Below are positions 50,824 to 59,300 of a stretch of DNA of 64,000 nucleotides, piece after piece. A program made the translations under genes and the position numbers. The stretch spans positions 930,001-994,000 of the forward strand of contig NZ_SPPK01000002.1 in assembly GCF_004569505.1 (NCBI RefSeq), in the 5' to 3' direction. Below the pieces are notes generated by a model. It did not search any database. It saw only the letters and a program-made list of their open reading frames with translations, and was not told the DNA's origin. This stretch comes from Dysgonomonas mossii (GTDB lineage: Bacteria; Bacteroidota; Bacteroidia; Bacteroidales; Dysgonomonadaceae). Within the stretch, counting starts at the first letter, position 1. Every line of letters starts with the position of its first letter.

Positions 50824-52695
50824 TTATTTGCTTATGTATAACCGGTATTCTCCCGGTTGGAGTGTAATATCTATAGAATTATCAGATACATTTAGCTGGT
50901 TACCCGTAAAATAGTCCTCCCATTTACCTGTTTTTCCGAAATTAACTTTTTGAGTTAATTCTGTGACATCGAAGTTAGCTATGGCACAGATAGACTCTGC
51001 TGATGATTTTAATAATATTTGTTTATACTGATTTGCTAAATCAATAGTATAGTCAGTCGTATAAAAAGTAGTATTTGTATTGCGAAGTTTATTTATTTTA
51101 GCAAACACATCGTAAAGATTCTTTCTTGCAGGTACATCGTAATACTCCCAATGAGGAGGCTTTTCCCCCAAACGGTCATTATTTAATTCCTCATCGTAGC
51201 CCAGCTCTCCGAACTGCCAGATCATTTTAGGTCCGGGTAATGACATCAAAATAACTGCTGCCGCTTCTGTTCGTTTTAATCCTGTTGCTAAATTCTTCAC
51301 ATTGTAATCACCATAGCTCTTTCCGTATGAGTTGTTTTTGAACATAATTCTTTCTTCATCATGACTTTCCATGTAAGCGACCAAGTTTGGTTTCGACCAT
51401 TCTCTTTTCTTATACGAAGCCCATGAAACATCACCTTTCAGACCATTGTCTCCGGATTCAGCCCCCCAACCCATCGTTACCTCATTGAAGTTATAATTCA
51501 TATTTCCCCAAAGTTTAATTCCATAGTCTGCCAGTATTTTTTCTTCATCATTGGCTGTAAGATGCTCAAAAATGACAATTGCATCAGATTTCCGTTTCCA
51601 AATTTCGGAAGCCATCCTTTTAAGTATCGTTATACGACTGTCGTCTTTACTCCATCCATCACCTTTTGTATTGGTAAAACCTTTTGTAAAGTCGAAACGA
51701 AATCCATCTACTTTGTATTCTTTCATCCAATATGCACAAACACTGTCTACAAATGCCTGAGTATATTTGCTCTCGTGATTGAAATCATATCCCCAAGAAT
51801 AACTGGAGTTAGGCGATGTTTTATTGTACCAAGGATTATCGGCTGTAGGGTTTTTATCGCTACCCTGATACATTCTCACCATCGGGCTTTGTCCATAGCT
51901 ATGATTTAGTACCATATCCATTATCACAGCAATTCCATTAGAGTGGCATGCGTCAATAAATGCTTTATAGTCGTTAGGTGTACCGTATGCTTTGTCTGTA
52001 GCAAAATAGAACGACGGGTTATATCCCCAACTATTATTACCTTCAAATTCATTGAACGGCATTAGTTCTACAGCATTTACACCAAGATTTTTAAGGTAGC
52101 TTATTTTTTCTTCAACAGCCTTAATCGTTCCCTGCTCTGTAAAATCACGAATAAGTATCTCATAAATAACCATATTATCCGGCTTATCAACCTTAAAAGT
52201 ATTTACTTTCCAAGAATAAGAAGCCGGAGCAGTATTTACGACCATAGCTATATCGGAAGTCTTTCCCGTAGGGTACTGTATCAAGTTAGGATATACATTA
52301 TTAGAGATATAACGATCATTATCTGGATCAGAAACTTTAGATGTATAGGGGTCTGCTATCCTTATCGAATTATCTATGAGGTATTGACATATATACTCTT
52401 TCCCTTTTTGGAGATTGCCTATTTTTATCCAGAAACGATCCCCGTCTTTTTTCATCTTATAGCTATCCGAAACCGTCCAATTATTGAAGTCTCCGATAAG
52501 GTGAACCGTTTGTTTTTTAGGAGCAAAAAGGACAAAAGCCAATGAATCATCGCTGATAACAGTAATACCATCTCTAAGACTGCCTATTGTTGGCGTTACA
52601 GGTACTTCGGGTATATCAGGATTGTTGGGACCATTATCACTGCATGATAAAAATATGCATAGTAATAGAGGGGAAAAGAATCTTAATAATTTCAT
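50824..52695 (-). CDS. GH13 alpha-amylase family lipoprotein
   Basis: This 623-residue lipoprotein has lipobox FLSC followed by SDNGPNN, so it is membrane-anchored, perhaps at the surface. An N-terminal early-set/CBM48-like domain (about 40-130, 'VHLIGDFNNWTVSDSYKMKK') precedes the GH13 barrel with 'GVNAVELMPFNEFEGNNSWGYNPS', 'DMVLNHSYG', nucleophile Asp335 in GFRFDF, acid Glu377 in VIFEHL and Asp446 in ESHDE. A short C-terminal beta domain ends the protein. It acts on starch-type alpha-glucans. It is not flanked by SusC/SusD genes, and has a LacI-type palindrome upstream (52805-52826). Confidence 0.94.
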   Translation of the reverse strand: MKLLRFFSPLLLCIFLSCSDNGPNNPDIPEVPVTPTIGSLRDGITVISDDSLAFVLFAPKKQTVHLIGDFNNWTVSDSYKMKKDGDRFWIKIGNLQKGKEYICQYLIDNSIRIADPYTSKVSDPDNDRYISNNVYPNLIQYPTGKTSDIAMVVNTAPASYSWKVNTFKVDKPDNMVIYEILIRDFTEQGTIKAVEEKISYLKNLGVNAVELMPFNEFEGNNSWGYNPSFYFATDKAYGTPNDYKAFIDACHSNGIAVIMDMVLNHSYGQSPMVRMYQGSDKNPTADNPWYNKTSPNSSYSWGYDFNHESKYTQAFVDSVCAYWMKEYKVDGFRFDFTKGFTNTKGDGWSKDDSRITILKRMASEIWKRKSDAIVIFEHLTANDEEKILADYGIKLWGNMNYNFNEVTMGWGAESGDNGLKGDVSWASYKKREWSKPNLVAYMESHDEERIMFKNNSYGKSYGDYNVKNLATGLKRTEAAAVILMSLPGPKMIWQFGELGYDEELNNDRLGEKPPHWEYYDVPARKNLYDVFAKINKLRNTNTTFYTTDYTIDLANQYKQILLKSSAESICAIANFDVTELTQKVNFGKTGKWEDYFTGNQLNVSDNSIDITLQPGEYRLYISK

Positions 52696-52745
52696 GATAC
52701 TAATAAGTGTATTAGGTTATTTTGGCACAATAGCCTTCCGTATCA

Positions 52746-52753
52746 CAAATCTA
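52746..52753 (-). promoter_or_regulatory. -7 box of the amylase gene
   Basis: TAGATTTG on the minus strand matches TAnnTTTG; the start would be near 52739. Confidence 0.45.
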
Positions 52754-52804
52754 TGGCTTTTGATACCACTGTTATTATCCTGAATAAACTTACTTGCATA
52801 AAAA

Positions 52805-52826
52805 AGAATGCAAACGTTTGCATTCT
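52805..52826. promoter_or_regulatory. 22-bp perfect palindrome, LacI-type operator
   Basis: All 22 bases are self-complementary with a central CG; the core reads GCAAACGTTTGC. It matches the general look of LacI/GalR-family operators, and lies about 65-87 bp upstream of the predicted amylase start, a position more usual for an activator or an upstream repressor site. Confidence 0.7.
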
Positions 52827-52902
52827 AAACAATTAGTATTCCTCACTATATAAGCATGCTGTTGCGTTCGATTAAATAAGATTATAAGGAGAGTAAATAT
52901 AG

Positions 52903-52939
52903 AAAAGGCGCCGGATCAATTAAGATTCCAACGCCTTTT
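52903..52939 (-). terminator. Terminator of the btu operon
   Basis: Arms AAAAGGCG / CGCCTTTT with additional inner pairing (GGATC/GATTCC) lie 21 bp past the btuF stop, followed by TTTTC on the minus strand. Confidence 0.7.
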
Positions 52940-52959
52940 GCTTACCTATATATAAATAA

Positions 52960-54108
52960 TCATTCACTAATCCGTTTATAGTATTTCGGCTTATAGTCAG
53001 GGAAGAGATCCGGATGAAATACATAGGCCATATCTTTTAAGATATAGTCGGGATGTATAGGCAAATCTTCGTAATAACTGCTATAAGCGGTGTTGCATCC
53101 ATATATGTTTTTACTTTTGAATGCTTTAAAGTAGGAATATGGCTTATATTCTTTCTCAAGACTTGTATAAGTCATATCCGATGGGGTATTGTATTTGATA
53201 ATCCAGATATCAGCCTCTCCAGCCTTGTCAAAAACTATTTCGAAGTTAAGAGGCATATATGATGTTGACTTGTCTTCATTCCATGGATATATTGCTCCAG
53301 CATCAGACAACATATTGGACATAAAGCTTCTGCCACCAGGCATATTCCATTTTCCTTGATAAGGTATATCCGGGAGTACCGAAGGTCTCTTAGTTACATT
53401 GGCTACGATGTCTTTGACTTCTTTATAATTTTTCTCTGTAATAACAAACAGAGAATCGGCATAGTGTTCTTTTCCTGTGAATAAAGAATAAAAACGAATC
53501 CATTCAGCGCGTCCCAGTGGATGAGATTCTGTATAGTCTACAGTTTCGAGTATCGGAATATTTGTTTTCTCCACATTGCCATATGTCCAACCCTGTATTG
53601 GCGTCGCAAAAATAGCATCGGGATTCAACATAATTATTTTCTCCACATCGGGCTTGCTAGCCATCCCCAGATTTTCTATTTCGCCGTTTTTTACACGCTG
53701 CTGAATTATATCCAATTTTATATACTGAGGCTCGCAAACACCTTTTATAATATCTATTTGCCCCAATTCATTCAAAGATGAACAATGAATAGTAGAATAT
53801 GTAGCTACATTCTGAAGTGGAATTTTTACAACGACACCCTTCGGCAAATTGGCAGGCAATTCTTTTGTTCGGTCTACAAGCACATAGCTATGTAACAACC
53901 GAGTAGTGTCCCACGGGTCACGTACAGTAACAAGGGTATAATCATTATACTTTTTCACTTGAAACCCTTTGGCATAATGGACTGTATAAACAGAGTCCGC
54001 CTGTTTATAAAGAGCACTCTCATCTTGTCCGACAGGCTTCTGTTTGTTGCAGCCTGTGAAGACAAGAATAATAGTGAAAAGTAGTGTGATATTGAATGAT
54101 TTCATCAA
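52960..54108 (-). CDS. btuF: Cobalamin-type ABC substrate-binding lipoprotein (BtuF-like)
   Basis: This 382-residue lipoprotein (lipobox FTGC) is a periplasmic binding protein of the BtuF/FhuD type. It has 'YIKLDIIQQRVKNGEIENLGMASKPDVEKIIMLNPDAIFATP', and two lobes with the linking helix. It delivers a corrinoid or iron complex to an ABC importer. The placement 5 bp after a BtuG-like gene, in a cobalamin-riboswitch operon, makes cobalamin the likely ligand. No btuC or btuD gene is in the window, so the importer subunits must be elsewhere. Confidence 0.85.
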   Translation of the reverse strand: MMKSFNITLLFTIILVFTGCNKQKPVGQDESALYKQADSVYTVHYAKGFQVKKYNDYTLVTVRDPWDTTRLLHSYVLVDRTKELPANLPKGVVVKIPLQNVATYSTIHCSSLNELGQIDIIKGVCEPQYIKLDIIQQRVKNGEIENLGMASKPDVEKIIMLNPDAIFATPIQGWTYGNVEKTNIPILETVDYTESHPLGRAEWIRFYSLFTGKEHYADSLFVITEKNYKEVKDIVANVTKRPSVLPDIPYQGKWNMPGGRSFMSNMLSDAGAIYPWNEDKSTSYMPLNFEIVFDKAGEADIWIIKYNTPSDMTYTSLEKEYKPYSYFKAFKSKNIYGCNTAYSSYYEDLPIHPDYILKDMAYVFHPDLFPDYKPKYYKRISE

Positions 54109-54113
54109 TCAGT

Positions 54114-55232
54114 TTATTTCTTTACTTCTGTTGTTACAAAATAAGCACCCATCGGATTTATTCCTTTAGTTTTAAAGGACTTTATATATCCTCCATTACT
54201 ATTATAAATGTGCATTCCCCCTTCATTTTTGTAATCGGATGTAGCAATATAAATATTCTCTGTTATTGGATCTACAGTTATATTATATGCACGCTTTATA
54301 TCAGCTTTATCAGCCTCTACAAAAGCTTCATTTACTATTTTGTTTGTTGCAATATCATAGTATGATAATAGGGTTGACATTGTTGTATAATCTTCCTTCA
54401 TCAAATATATTTTATCTTTTCCTGCTTCCAAATTAGATGCAATATCAGTACCCAGTATTGTTACCTTATTGTCTGAAGTGCTAATCTTTTGCAAGCTTGA
54501 TGGGATTGTAGAATAGTTACCATTAGATATAACATACAAGTTACCATTTTTATCGCCTCTTATTTTAGTAGGATTCACTACGACTTCTATTTCTCCTGTT
54601 TTTGTAAAAGAACTTAGATCGATTATTGATAGTTTCTTTCCGGCTCCGGTACCCATATAGTCAGAAATAGTAACATATGCCTTGTTATTTACAATTGCAA
54701 ACTCTTCTGGATAAGTACCGTCAACAGAAGCAAGCTTGTCAATCTTCATAGTTGTAGTATCTATGCGTGCCAGATTTCCATCATAAAGAGTTACATATAC
54801 TTTACCATTATAAGCTTCTATTGAACGAGGTTTGCGAGGTTGCTCGCTAGCATTCAAAGGCTTTATGATAGTATTGGTTCTATCAGTATATTTTAATAAT
54901 TTACCTGTTTTATCGGTAATATAAATACAGTTTGATTGTGTTACGGTTATATACATTTTAGAACCATAAATTACCATATCCTGCCCACCGTTTCCGAGGC
55001 TTATCTCATTTTTATTCAAAAACACATCACCTGTAGTAATATTTTTATCATTATCGTAATATGTCAATGCGGCATCGATCTTACTTGACATACTACCAGA
55101 ATTAAGGACATAGATACCTGTAGTAGCATATTCAGGTTCAACCCAAGGCTCATCTTTTTCACTATCGCTACATGACATGAACGAAAACATTAGTGCAGAG
55201 AACAAAATACCTTTTAATAAAATCTTTTTCAT
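54114..55232 (-). CDS. btuG: BtuG-like surface cobalamin-binding lipoprotein (DUF5074)
   Basis: This 372-residue lipoprotein has lipobox FMSC followed by SDSEKDEP, a surface-export signal typical of the phylum, and a seven-bladed YncE-type beta-propeller ('YVLNSGSMSSKIDAALTYYD', 'VYVTLYDGNLARIDTTTMKIDKL', 'NIYIATSDYKNEGGMHIYNSNGGYI'). It matches the BtuG family (DUF5074), which binds vitamin B12 at the cell surface with very high affinity and hands it to BtuB in Bacteroides. It lies 22 bp after the btuB stop and 5 bp before btuF, in the riboswitch operon. Confidence 0.85.
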   Translation of the reverse strand: MKKILLKGILFSALMFSFMSCSDSEKDEPWVEPEYATTGIYVLNSGSMSSKIDAALTYYDNDKNITTGDVFLNKNEISLGNGGQDMVIYGSKMYITVTQSNCIYITDKTGKLLKYTDRTNTIIKPLNASEQPRKPRSIEAYNGKVYVTLYDGNLARIDTTTMKIDKLASVDGTYPEEFAIVNNKAYVTISDYMGTGAGKKLSIIDLSSFTKTGEIEVVVNPTKIRGDKNGNLYVISNGNYSTIPSSLQKISTSDNKVTILGTDIASNLEAGKDKIYLMKEDYTTMSTLLSYYDIATNKIVNEAFVEADKADIKRAYNITVDPITENIYIATSDYKNEGGMHIYNSNGGYIKSFKTKGINPMGAYFVTTEVKK

Positions 55233-55254
55233 GTTTTATAATACTTTTTTTTAA

Positions 55255-57267
55255 TTAATATTTTAGTGTCGCAGTTATGCTGAATGACCGACCAGGCATT
55301 GGATAATTTTTAATCACCTGATATTGCTTATTCCAAACATTTAGTAAGGTGGCTTGCAATAATAGCTCACTGCTCTTTATTTTTAGTTGTTTATTTATGC
55401 TGATAGTATGTTCGGAATAGCTATCCATTTTATACTTAGCTATATTCTGATGCCAAAAATAGCGTTCTCCGGTAATAATAATAGAATATGAGAAATTTAC
55501 CCATGGATTCTTTATAACAGCAGAAGCAGCACCGGAATGTTTTGGCGTATATATAATTTGATTTTTGTATACATCTTCTTTCGGATTAGTGATATCTATT
55601 GCTTTCATGAAACTGTAAGAGCCCGATAAATCTATTCCCATAGTTGATGAAAAGTCTAAGCCACCGGCTACCTTTGCATCTATCCCGGTAATTTCGACTT
55701 TACCTAAATTTGTGGTATAGGGATAAAATGTAGAAGGCTGTATGATAATTTTATCTTTTATCCTATTATAATAACCGTCTACACTCACACTTACATAATT
55801 TGATTTTTCAGAAGTTACAGAGCCTATCCATGTCATACCGGCATTCAGCTGTTTTGCAGATTCGGGTTTCACTTGGGATAAAGACCGAGTATAGAAAGCC
55901 TCTGTAAATGTTGGGATTCTAAATATATCTTTGTAAGATGCTCTTAATCGGAATTGATTATAATCTTTGATGGGAACAAAAGATAAGCTTACGGCTGGAG
56001 AAATTTTCTTATATGTTTTGTTATTTTGCTCACTCCTTGTCTTTTCTGATATATACGTGGCTAAAAAGCTAGTAGTTACAGTAAACCGATCGGTCGTATA
56101 TTTTGCAGCAAAGGCACTCAACGAGCTATATCTTTTAGGACGGGAGGCTTCTCCTCCAAACTTAGTCGTTTTATCAAATAGTTTATTGTAAGATAAGTCT
56201 TCGACTAAAGATAAATTGATGTTTTTGTTTACTTTATACAGTATTGCATTCGACCAATAAACCTCTTGTTGCTTGTATATATCGACTCTTTTACCATTTT
56301 CATAAGCATCATACAAATCTCTATAACGTGTATAATTATAATCGTATTTAGCTTGGGACTTATATTCAAAATTCTGGCCTAAACTCTTATTATATACAGT
56401 CTGAATAAAAAAGTTTTTATTCCACAACCGTTCTACATGGTAATCATTCTGAAAATCAACGGCATCAGGAAGACCTCTTTCCGAATCGAAATAATAAATC
56501 TTAGTTTTTAGCTTCCCTAGGCTACCAAAATCGTTATAGAGGTTTACCTCTGTTCTGTAGATATCAACATCACTATTTTTTCTTTTATTATGGTATGGCG
56601 TTTTTCCATTCAACATGCTGAATGGATATTGCCCATCAGCTCTTTGCCAACTTCCGTTTGCAGACAGAATAAATTTATTATTTATTTTGTGTGCATAATC
56701 TAAAACCGGATTAAATAAACCAAAAGATCCGGTTGCTATTTTAACATAGCCTTTGTAATTTTTGGTTGTAAATTGCGGTGTAACCGTTTCCAGATTAAGG
56801 ACTCCTACAGAAGCAAAGCTTCTGGCTGTTTGAAAAATATTATCAGACTGTCCTATATTTAGCGATATCATTGAAATATTATCCAAAGAAAAACGACCAA
56901 TATCCACTTGCCCCGACTGCATATTACTAACCATGATTCCATCATAGCTAACGGCTGTATGTTCAGTTCCCATCCCTCTAATGGCTATTGTCTTTAAACC
57001 TCCTATACCGCCATAGTCTTTAAGTACAATTCCATTAAATTGCCTTACTGCATCAGAAACAGTTTGTATTCCTCGCTGCAAAATCTCTGTATTATCAATA
57101 ACTTGAAGTGGAGTTGTAGATCGTGAGACAGATGGTTTGATCTGTGCAGAAATTTCTATCTCTGACAGTTTCTTTGCATTGAGACTATCATTAATCTGAG
57201 CCTGTATATGCATACAGCCTACTACAAATAAAAATATAAGGGAGAATAAAAAAGTCCTCATCTTCAC
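55255..57267 (-). CDS. btuB: TonB-dependent cobalamin receptor BtuB
   Basis: This 670-residue outer-membrane receptor has a signal peptide ('SLIFLFVVGCMHIQAQ'), a plug domain (about 40-150, 'RGIQTVSDAVRQFNGIVLKDYGGIGGLKTIAIRGMGTEHTAVSYDGIMV') and a barrel ending in 'FSITATLKY'. It has no carboxypeptidase-like domain, in line with BtuB. The riboswitch upstream and the btuG gene downstream make corrinoid import its job. The TonB box region is near the mature N-terminus ('SLNAKKLSEIEISAQ'). Confidence 0.9.
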   Translation of the reverse strand: MKMRTFLFSLIFLFVVGCMHIQAQINDSLNAKKLSEIEISAQIKPSVSRSTTPLQVIDNTEILQRGIQTVSDAVRQFNGIVLKDYGGIGGLKTIAIRGMGTEHTAVSYDGIMVSNMQSGQVDIGRFSLDNISMISLNIGQSDNIFQTARSFASVGVLNLETVTPQFTTKNYKGYVKIATGSFGLFNPVLDYAHKINNKFILSANGSWQRADGQYPFSMLNGKTPYHNKRKNSDVDIYRTEVNLYNDFGSLGKLKTKIYYFDSERGLPDAVDFQNDYHVERLWNKNFFIQTVYNKSLGQNFEYKSQAKYDYNYTRYRDLYDAYENGKRVDIYKQQEVYWSNAILYKVNKNINLSLVEDLSYNKLFDKTTKFGGEASRPKRYSSLSAFAAKYTTDRFTVTTSFLATYISEKTRSEQNNKTYKKISPAVSLSFVPIKDYNQFRLRASYKDIFRIPTFTEAFYTRSLSQVKPESAKQLNAGMTWIGSVTSEKSNYVSVSVDGYYNRIKDKIIIQPSTFYPYTTNLGKVEITGIDAKVAGGLDFSSTMGIDLSGSYSFMKAIDITNPKEDVYKNQIIYTPKHSGAASAVIKNPWVNFSYSIIITGERYFWHQNIAKYKMDSYSEHTISINKQLKIKSSELLLQATLLNVWNKQYQVIKNYPMPGRSFSITATLKY

Positions 57268-57354
57268 AAATTATTCAATAAAATGCTTTCGATAAGAACA
57301 AAGAAAAGACTATATAATCTTGACACTGTTTCTTAAGCTCTATTCCTCGAAAGC

Positions 57355-57525
57355 TGTCCGAACTATTACTTTGCAGGTCTTCTGACTTACTCCAACTTGT
57401 ACAGCCTTCCCATTTTGAATAACAGTGGCTATGTTGCACAAGCTTTACAGAGCTTACAGCAGCGGGTCTGTTCAGGATTTTCACCTGATTCCCTTTCAAT
57501 TCGTTAACAAACGAAACAAAGTGCT
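57355..57525 (-). promoter_or_regulatory. Cobalamin riboswitch of the btu operon
   Basis: On the minus strand the B12 box AGTCAGAAGACCTGC (57373-57387) is preceded by the conserved core GGGAATCAGGTGAAAATCC and the CCCGCTGCTGTAA segment, in the order of the cobalamin riboswitch family. It lies between the btu promoter and btuB, so binding of a cobalamin would reduce btuB-btuG-btuF expression when the vitamin is plentiful. The exact 5' and 3' edges are approximate. Confidence 0.95.
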
Positions 57526-57526
57526 G

Positions 57527-57559
57527 CAAAGGTAAGGATAAATTATATTGAAAGACAAA
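57527..57559 (-). promoter_or_regulatory. Promoter of the btu operon
   Basis: -7 TACCTTTG (57527-57534) and -33 TTTG (57556-57559), on the minus strand, are separated by 21 bp, which matches the Bacteroidota consensus. Confidence 0.65.
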
Positions 57560-57718
57560 ATATAAATGTTAATTCCACCAGCATGCTTCATGCGAAAGAT
57601 ATTATCCTGTGTTTTATGCCTCTATGCATTAAAGTTCTCCAACCTTAAGCAGCCATGATTTAAATTAATATTTGTAAATCGACATCTAATGTTGTGTTTA
57701 TCTTAAAAGAAAAACGCT

Positions 57719-57726
57719 TACCTTTG
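57719..57726 (+). promoter_or_regulatory. -7 box of the pseudouridine synthase gene
   Basis: TACCTTTG matches TAnnTTTG, 23 bp before the start codon. Confidence 0.5.
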
Positions 57727-57749
57727 TTTCATATTCATATATAAATGAA

Positions 57750-58691
57750 ATGAGGAATACAACCAGAGATAAAGTATTGCAGGAAATAAAAGTTGATCAA
57801 CCGGCTCAATTGCTAGATTTCCTTGTCCAGAAAGAAGTGCGTAAAAGCCGCAACGCAGTTAAATCGCTTCTTGCACATAAACAAATCAAAGTAAACGGAA
57901 AGCTTATCACCCAATTCGATTTCGAATTGAAGGCAAAAGATAAGGTCTCTGTTATGAAATACGATCAGTCTCGAAAAGAAAAAAGATTGAAGGGATTAAA
58001 GATTGTATTTGAAGACGACGACTTACTCGTTATCGAAAAAGAAGCAGGATTTCTATCTGTAGCTACAGATAAGGAAAAGTCACGCACTGTATATAACTCT
58101 CTGAATGAATACGTAAAGAAAAAAGATAAAAAAGCACGTGTTTATGTTCTGCATCGCCTCGACAGAGAAGTTTCGGGACTAATGATCTTTGCGAAAGACA
58201 CGGAGCTACAGGATATTTTTCAGAAAAACTGGGACAACCTTGTACCTAAGTATTCATACATGGCAATTGTAGAAGGACGCCCGAATCCTAAAAATGGAAC
58301 TGTAACATCGTGGCTTACCGAGAACAAGAATTTTGTAATGATGTCATCCCTTATCGATAACGGAGGACTGAAATCTGTTACTCATTACAAGACACAAAAA
58401 TCCAAAGGCGGCTATTCATTATTGGATTTTGACCTCGAAACACGACGCAAGAATCAAGTAAGAGTACACATGCAAGAGATCGGACACCCGATTGTTGGCG
58501 ATAAGAAATATGGTGCTTCAAATAATCCGATCAAAAGAATTGCCCTTCATGCCGGGGGACTAATTTTGAAACATCCAAGAACAGGGGAATTGCTTGAATT
58601 TAAAGCCGGCATCCCTAAAGCAATGCAAATACTAATATCCGAAACACAAAAAGAAAGAAAGGATAAGCCCGAAAAAGAGGAATCAATTTAA
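57750..58691 (+). CDS. RluA family RNA pseudouridine synthase
   Basis: This 313-residue enzyme has an S4 RNA-binding domain (about 20-75, 'LLDFLVQKEVRKSRNAVKSLLAHKQIKVNG') and an RluA-type pseudouridine synthase domain with the catalytic Asp in 'VLHRLDREVSGLMIFAKD' (HRLD motif). It isomerises uridine in rRNA or tRNA; RluC/D or another position cannot be assigned. The conserved end of the family ('RRKNQVRVHMQEIGHPIVGDKKYG') is present. It is the first gene of a unit with an XRE-cupin regulator (12 bp gap) and an acyl-CoA synthetase. Confidence 0.93.
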   Translation: MRNTTRDKVLQEIKVDQPAQLLDFLVQKEVRKSRNAVKSLLAHKQIKVNGKLITQFDFELKAKDKVSVMKYDQSRKEKRLKGLKIVFEDDDLLVIEKEAGFLSVATDKEKSRTVYNSLNEYVKKKDKKARVYVLHRLDREVSGLMIFAKDTELQDIFQKNWDNLVPKYSYMAIVEGRPNPKNGTVTSWLTENKNFVMMSSLIDNGGLKSVTHYKTQKSKGGYSLLDFDLETRRKNQVRVHMQEIGHPIVGDKKYGASNNPIKRIALHAGGLILKHPRTGELLEFKAGIPKAMQILISETQKERKDKPEKEESI

Positions 58692-58703
58692 TACATTTTA
58701 GGT

Positions 58704-59258
58704 ATGAATGAAGATATTAAGCAGATAGGTCAGCGTCTGAAAGGTCTCCGTGAGGCTTTGGATATGACGACCGAAGAGTTCGCTTCATCATGTGGTATCG
58801 ATCCTGTGGTATACCTCGAATATGAAGAAGGGAGAAAAGATTTGACTATCAGTACACTGAAAAACATTGCATCGAAACATAATATAGATGTTTCTGTACT
58901 GATGTTTGCTGACGAACCTCGCATGAGCAGCTATTTTTTGACGCGCAAGGGAAAAGGTTTAGCTGTGAAGCGTGTTTCAGATTACAGTTATCAGACGCTA
59001 GCCGGTGGATTTAACAATCGAAAAGCCGATGTGTTTGAAGTTACAGTAGAACCCAAGCAAGATAGTGTAAGGATACATCATAGCACACATACCGGGCAAG
59101 AGTTTAACCTTATCCTTGAAGGACGGATGCTTTTACAAATAAATGGGAAAGATTTGATATTGGAAGAAGGTGATAGCATCTACTTCGATTCAAGCCTGCC
59201 GCATGGGATGAAAGCTCTGGACGGAAAACGAGTGAAGTTTATTGCTGTTGTGCTGTAA
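58704..59258 (+). CDS. XRE-cupin transcriptional regulator
   Basis: This 184-residue protein has an XRE-type helix-turn-helix (about 8-62, 'IGQRLKGLREALDMTTEEFASSCGIDPVVYLEYEEGRKDLTISTLKNIASK') and a C-terminal cupin domain (about 105-184, 'VRIHHSTHTGQEFNLILEGRMLLQINGKDLILEEGDSIYFDSSLPHGMKAL'). Such regulators sense a small molecule, often a carboxylate or acyl compound. It lies 42 bp before an acyl-CoA synthetase gene, which it probably controls; this pairing is common in Bacteroidota. Its ligand is unknown. Confidence 0.9.
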   Translation: MNEDIKQIGQRLKGLREALDMTTEEFASSCGIDPVVYLEYEEGRKDLTISTLKNIASKHNIDVSVLMFADEPRMSSYFLTRKGKGLAVKRVSDYSYQTLAGGFNNRKADVFEVTVEPKQDSVRIHHSTHTGQEFNLILEGRMLLQINGKDLILEEGDSIYFDSSLPHGMKALDGKRVKFIAVVL

Positions 59259-59300
59259 GCTGGTATTTTCATTTACTAAAAGATTAATCACCATTATATA

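Larger units (their letters stand above)
57268..57749. other. Divergent region with cobalamin riboswitch
   Basis: The stretch holds the btu riboswitch (about 57355-57525), the btu promoter (57527-57559) and the promoter of the pseudouridine synthase gene (57719-57726). The remaining bases (57560-57710) show nothing I can name. A minus-strand frame over 57275-57529 is a by-product of the riboswitch. Confidence 0.7.

Noticed and set aside
57275..57529. 84-codon minus-strand frame before btuB
   Set aside because: It coincides with the cobalamin riboswitch, whose conserved bases explain the sequence; there is no protein signal.
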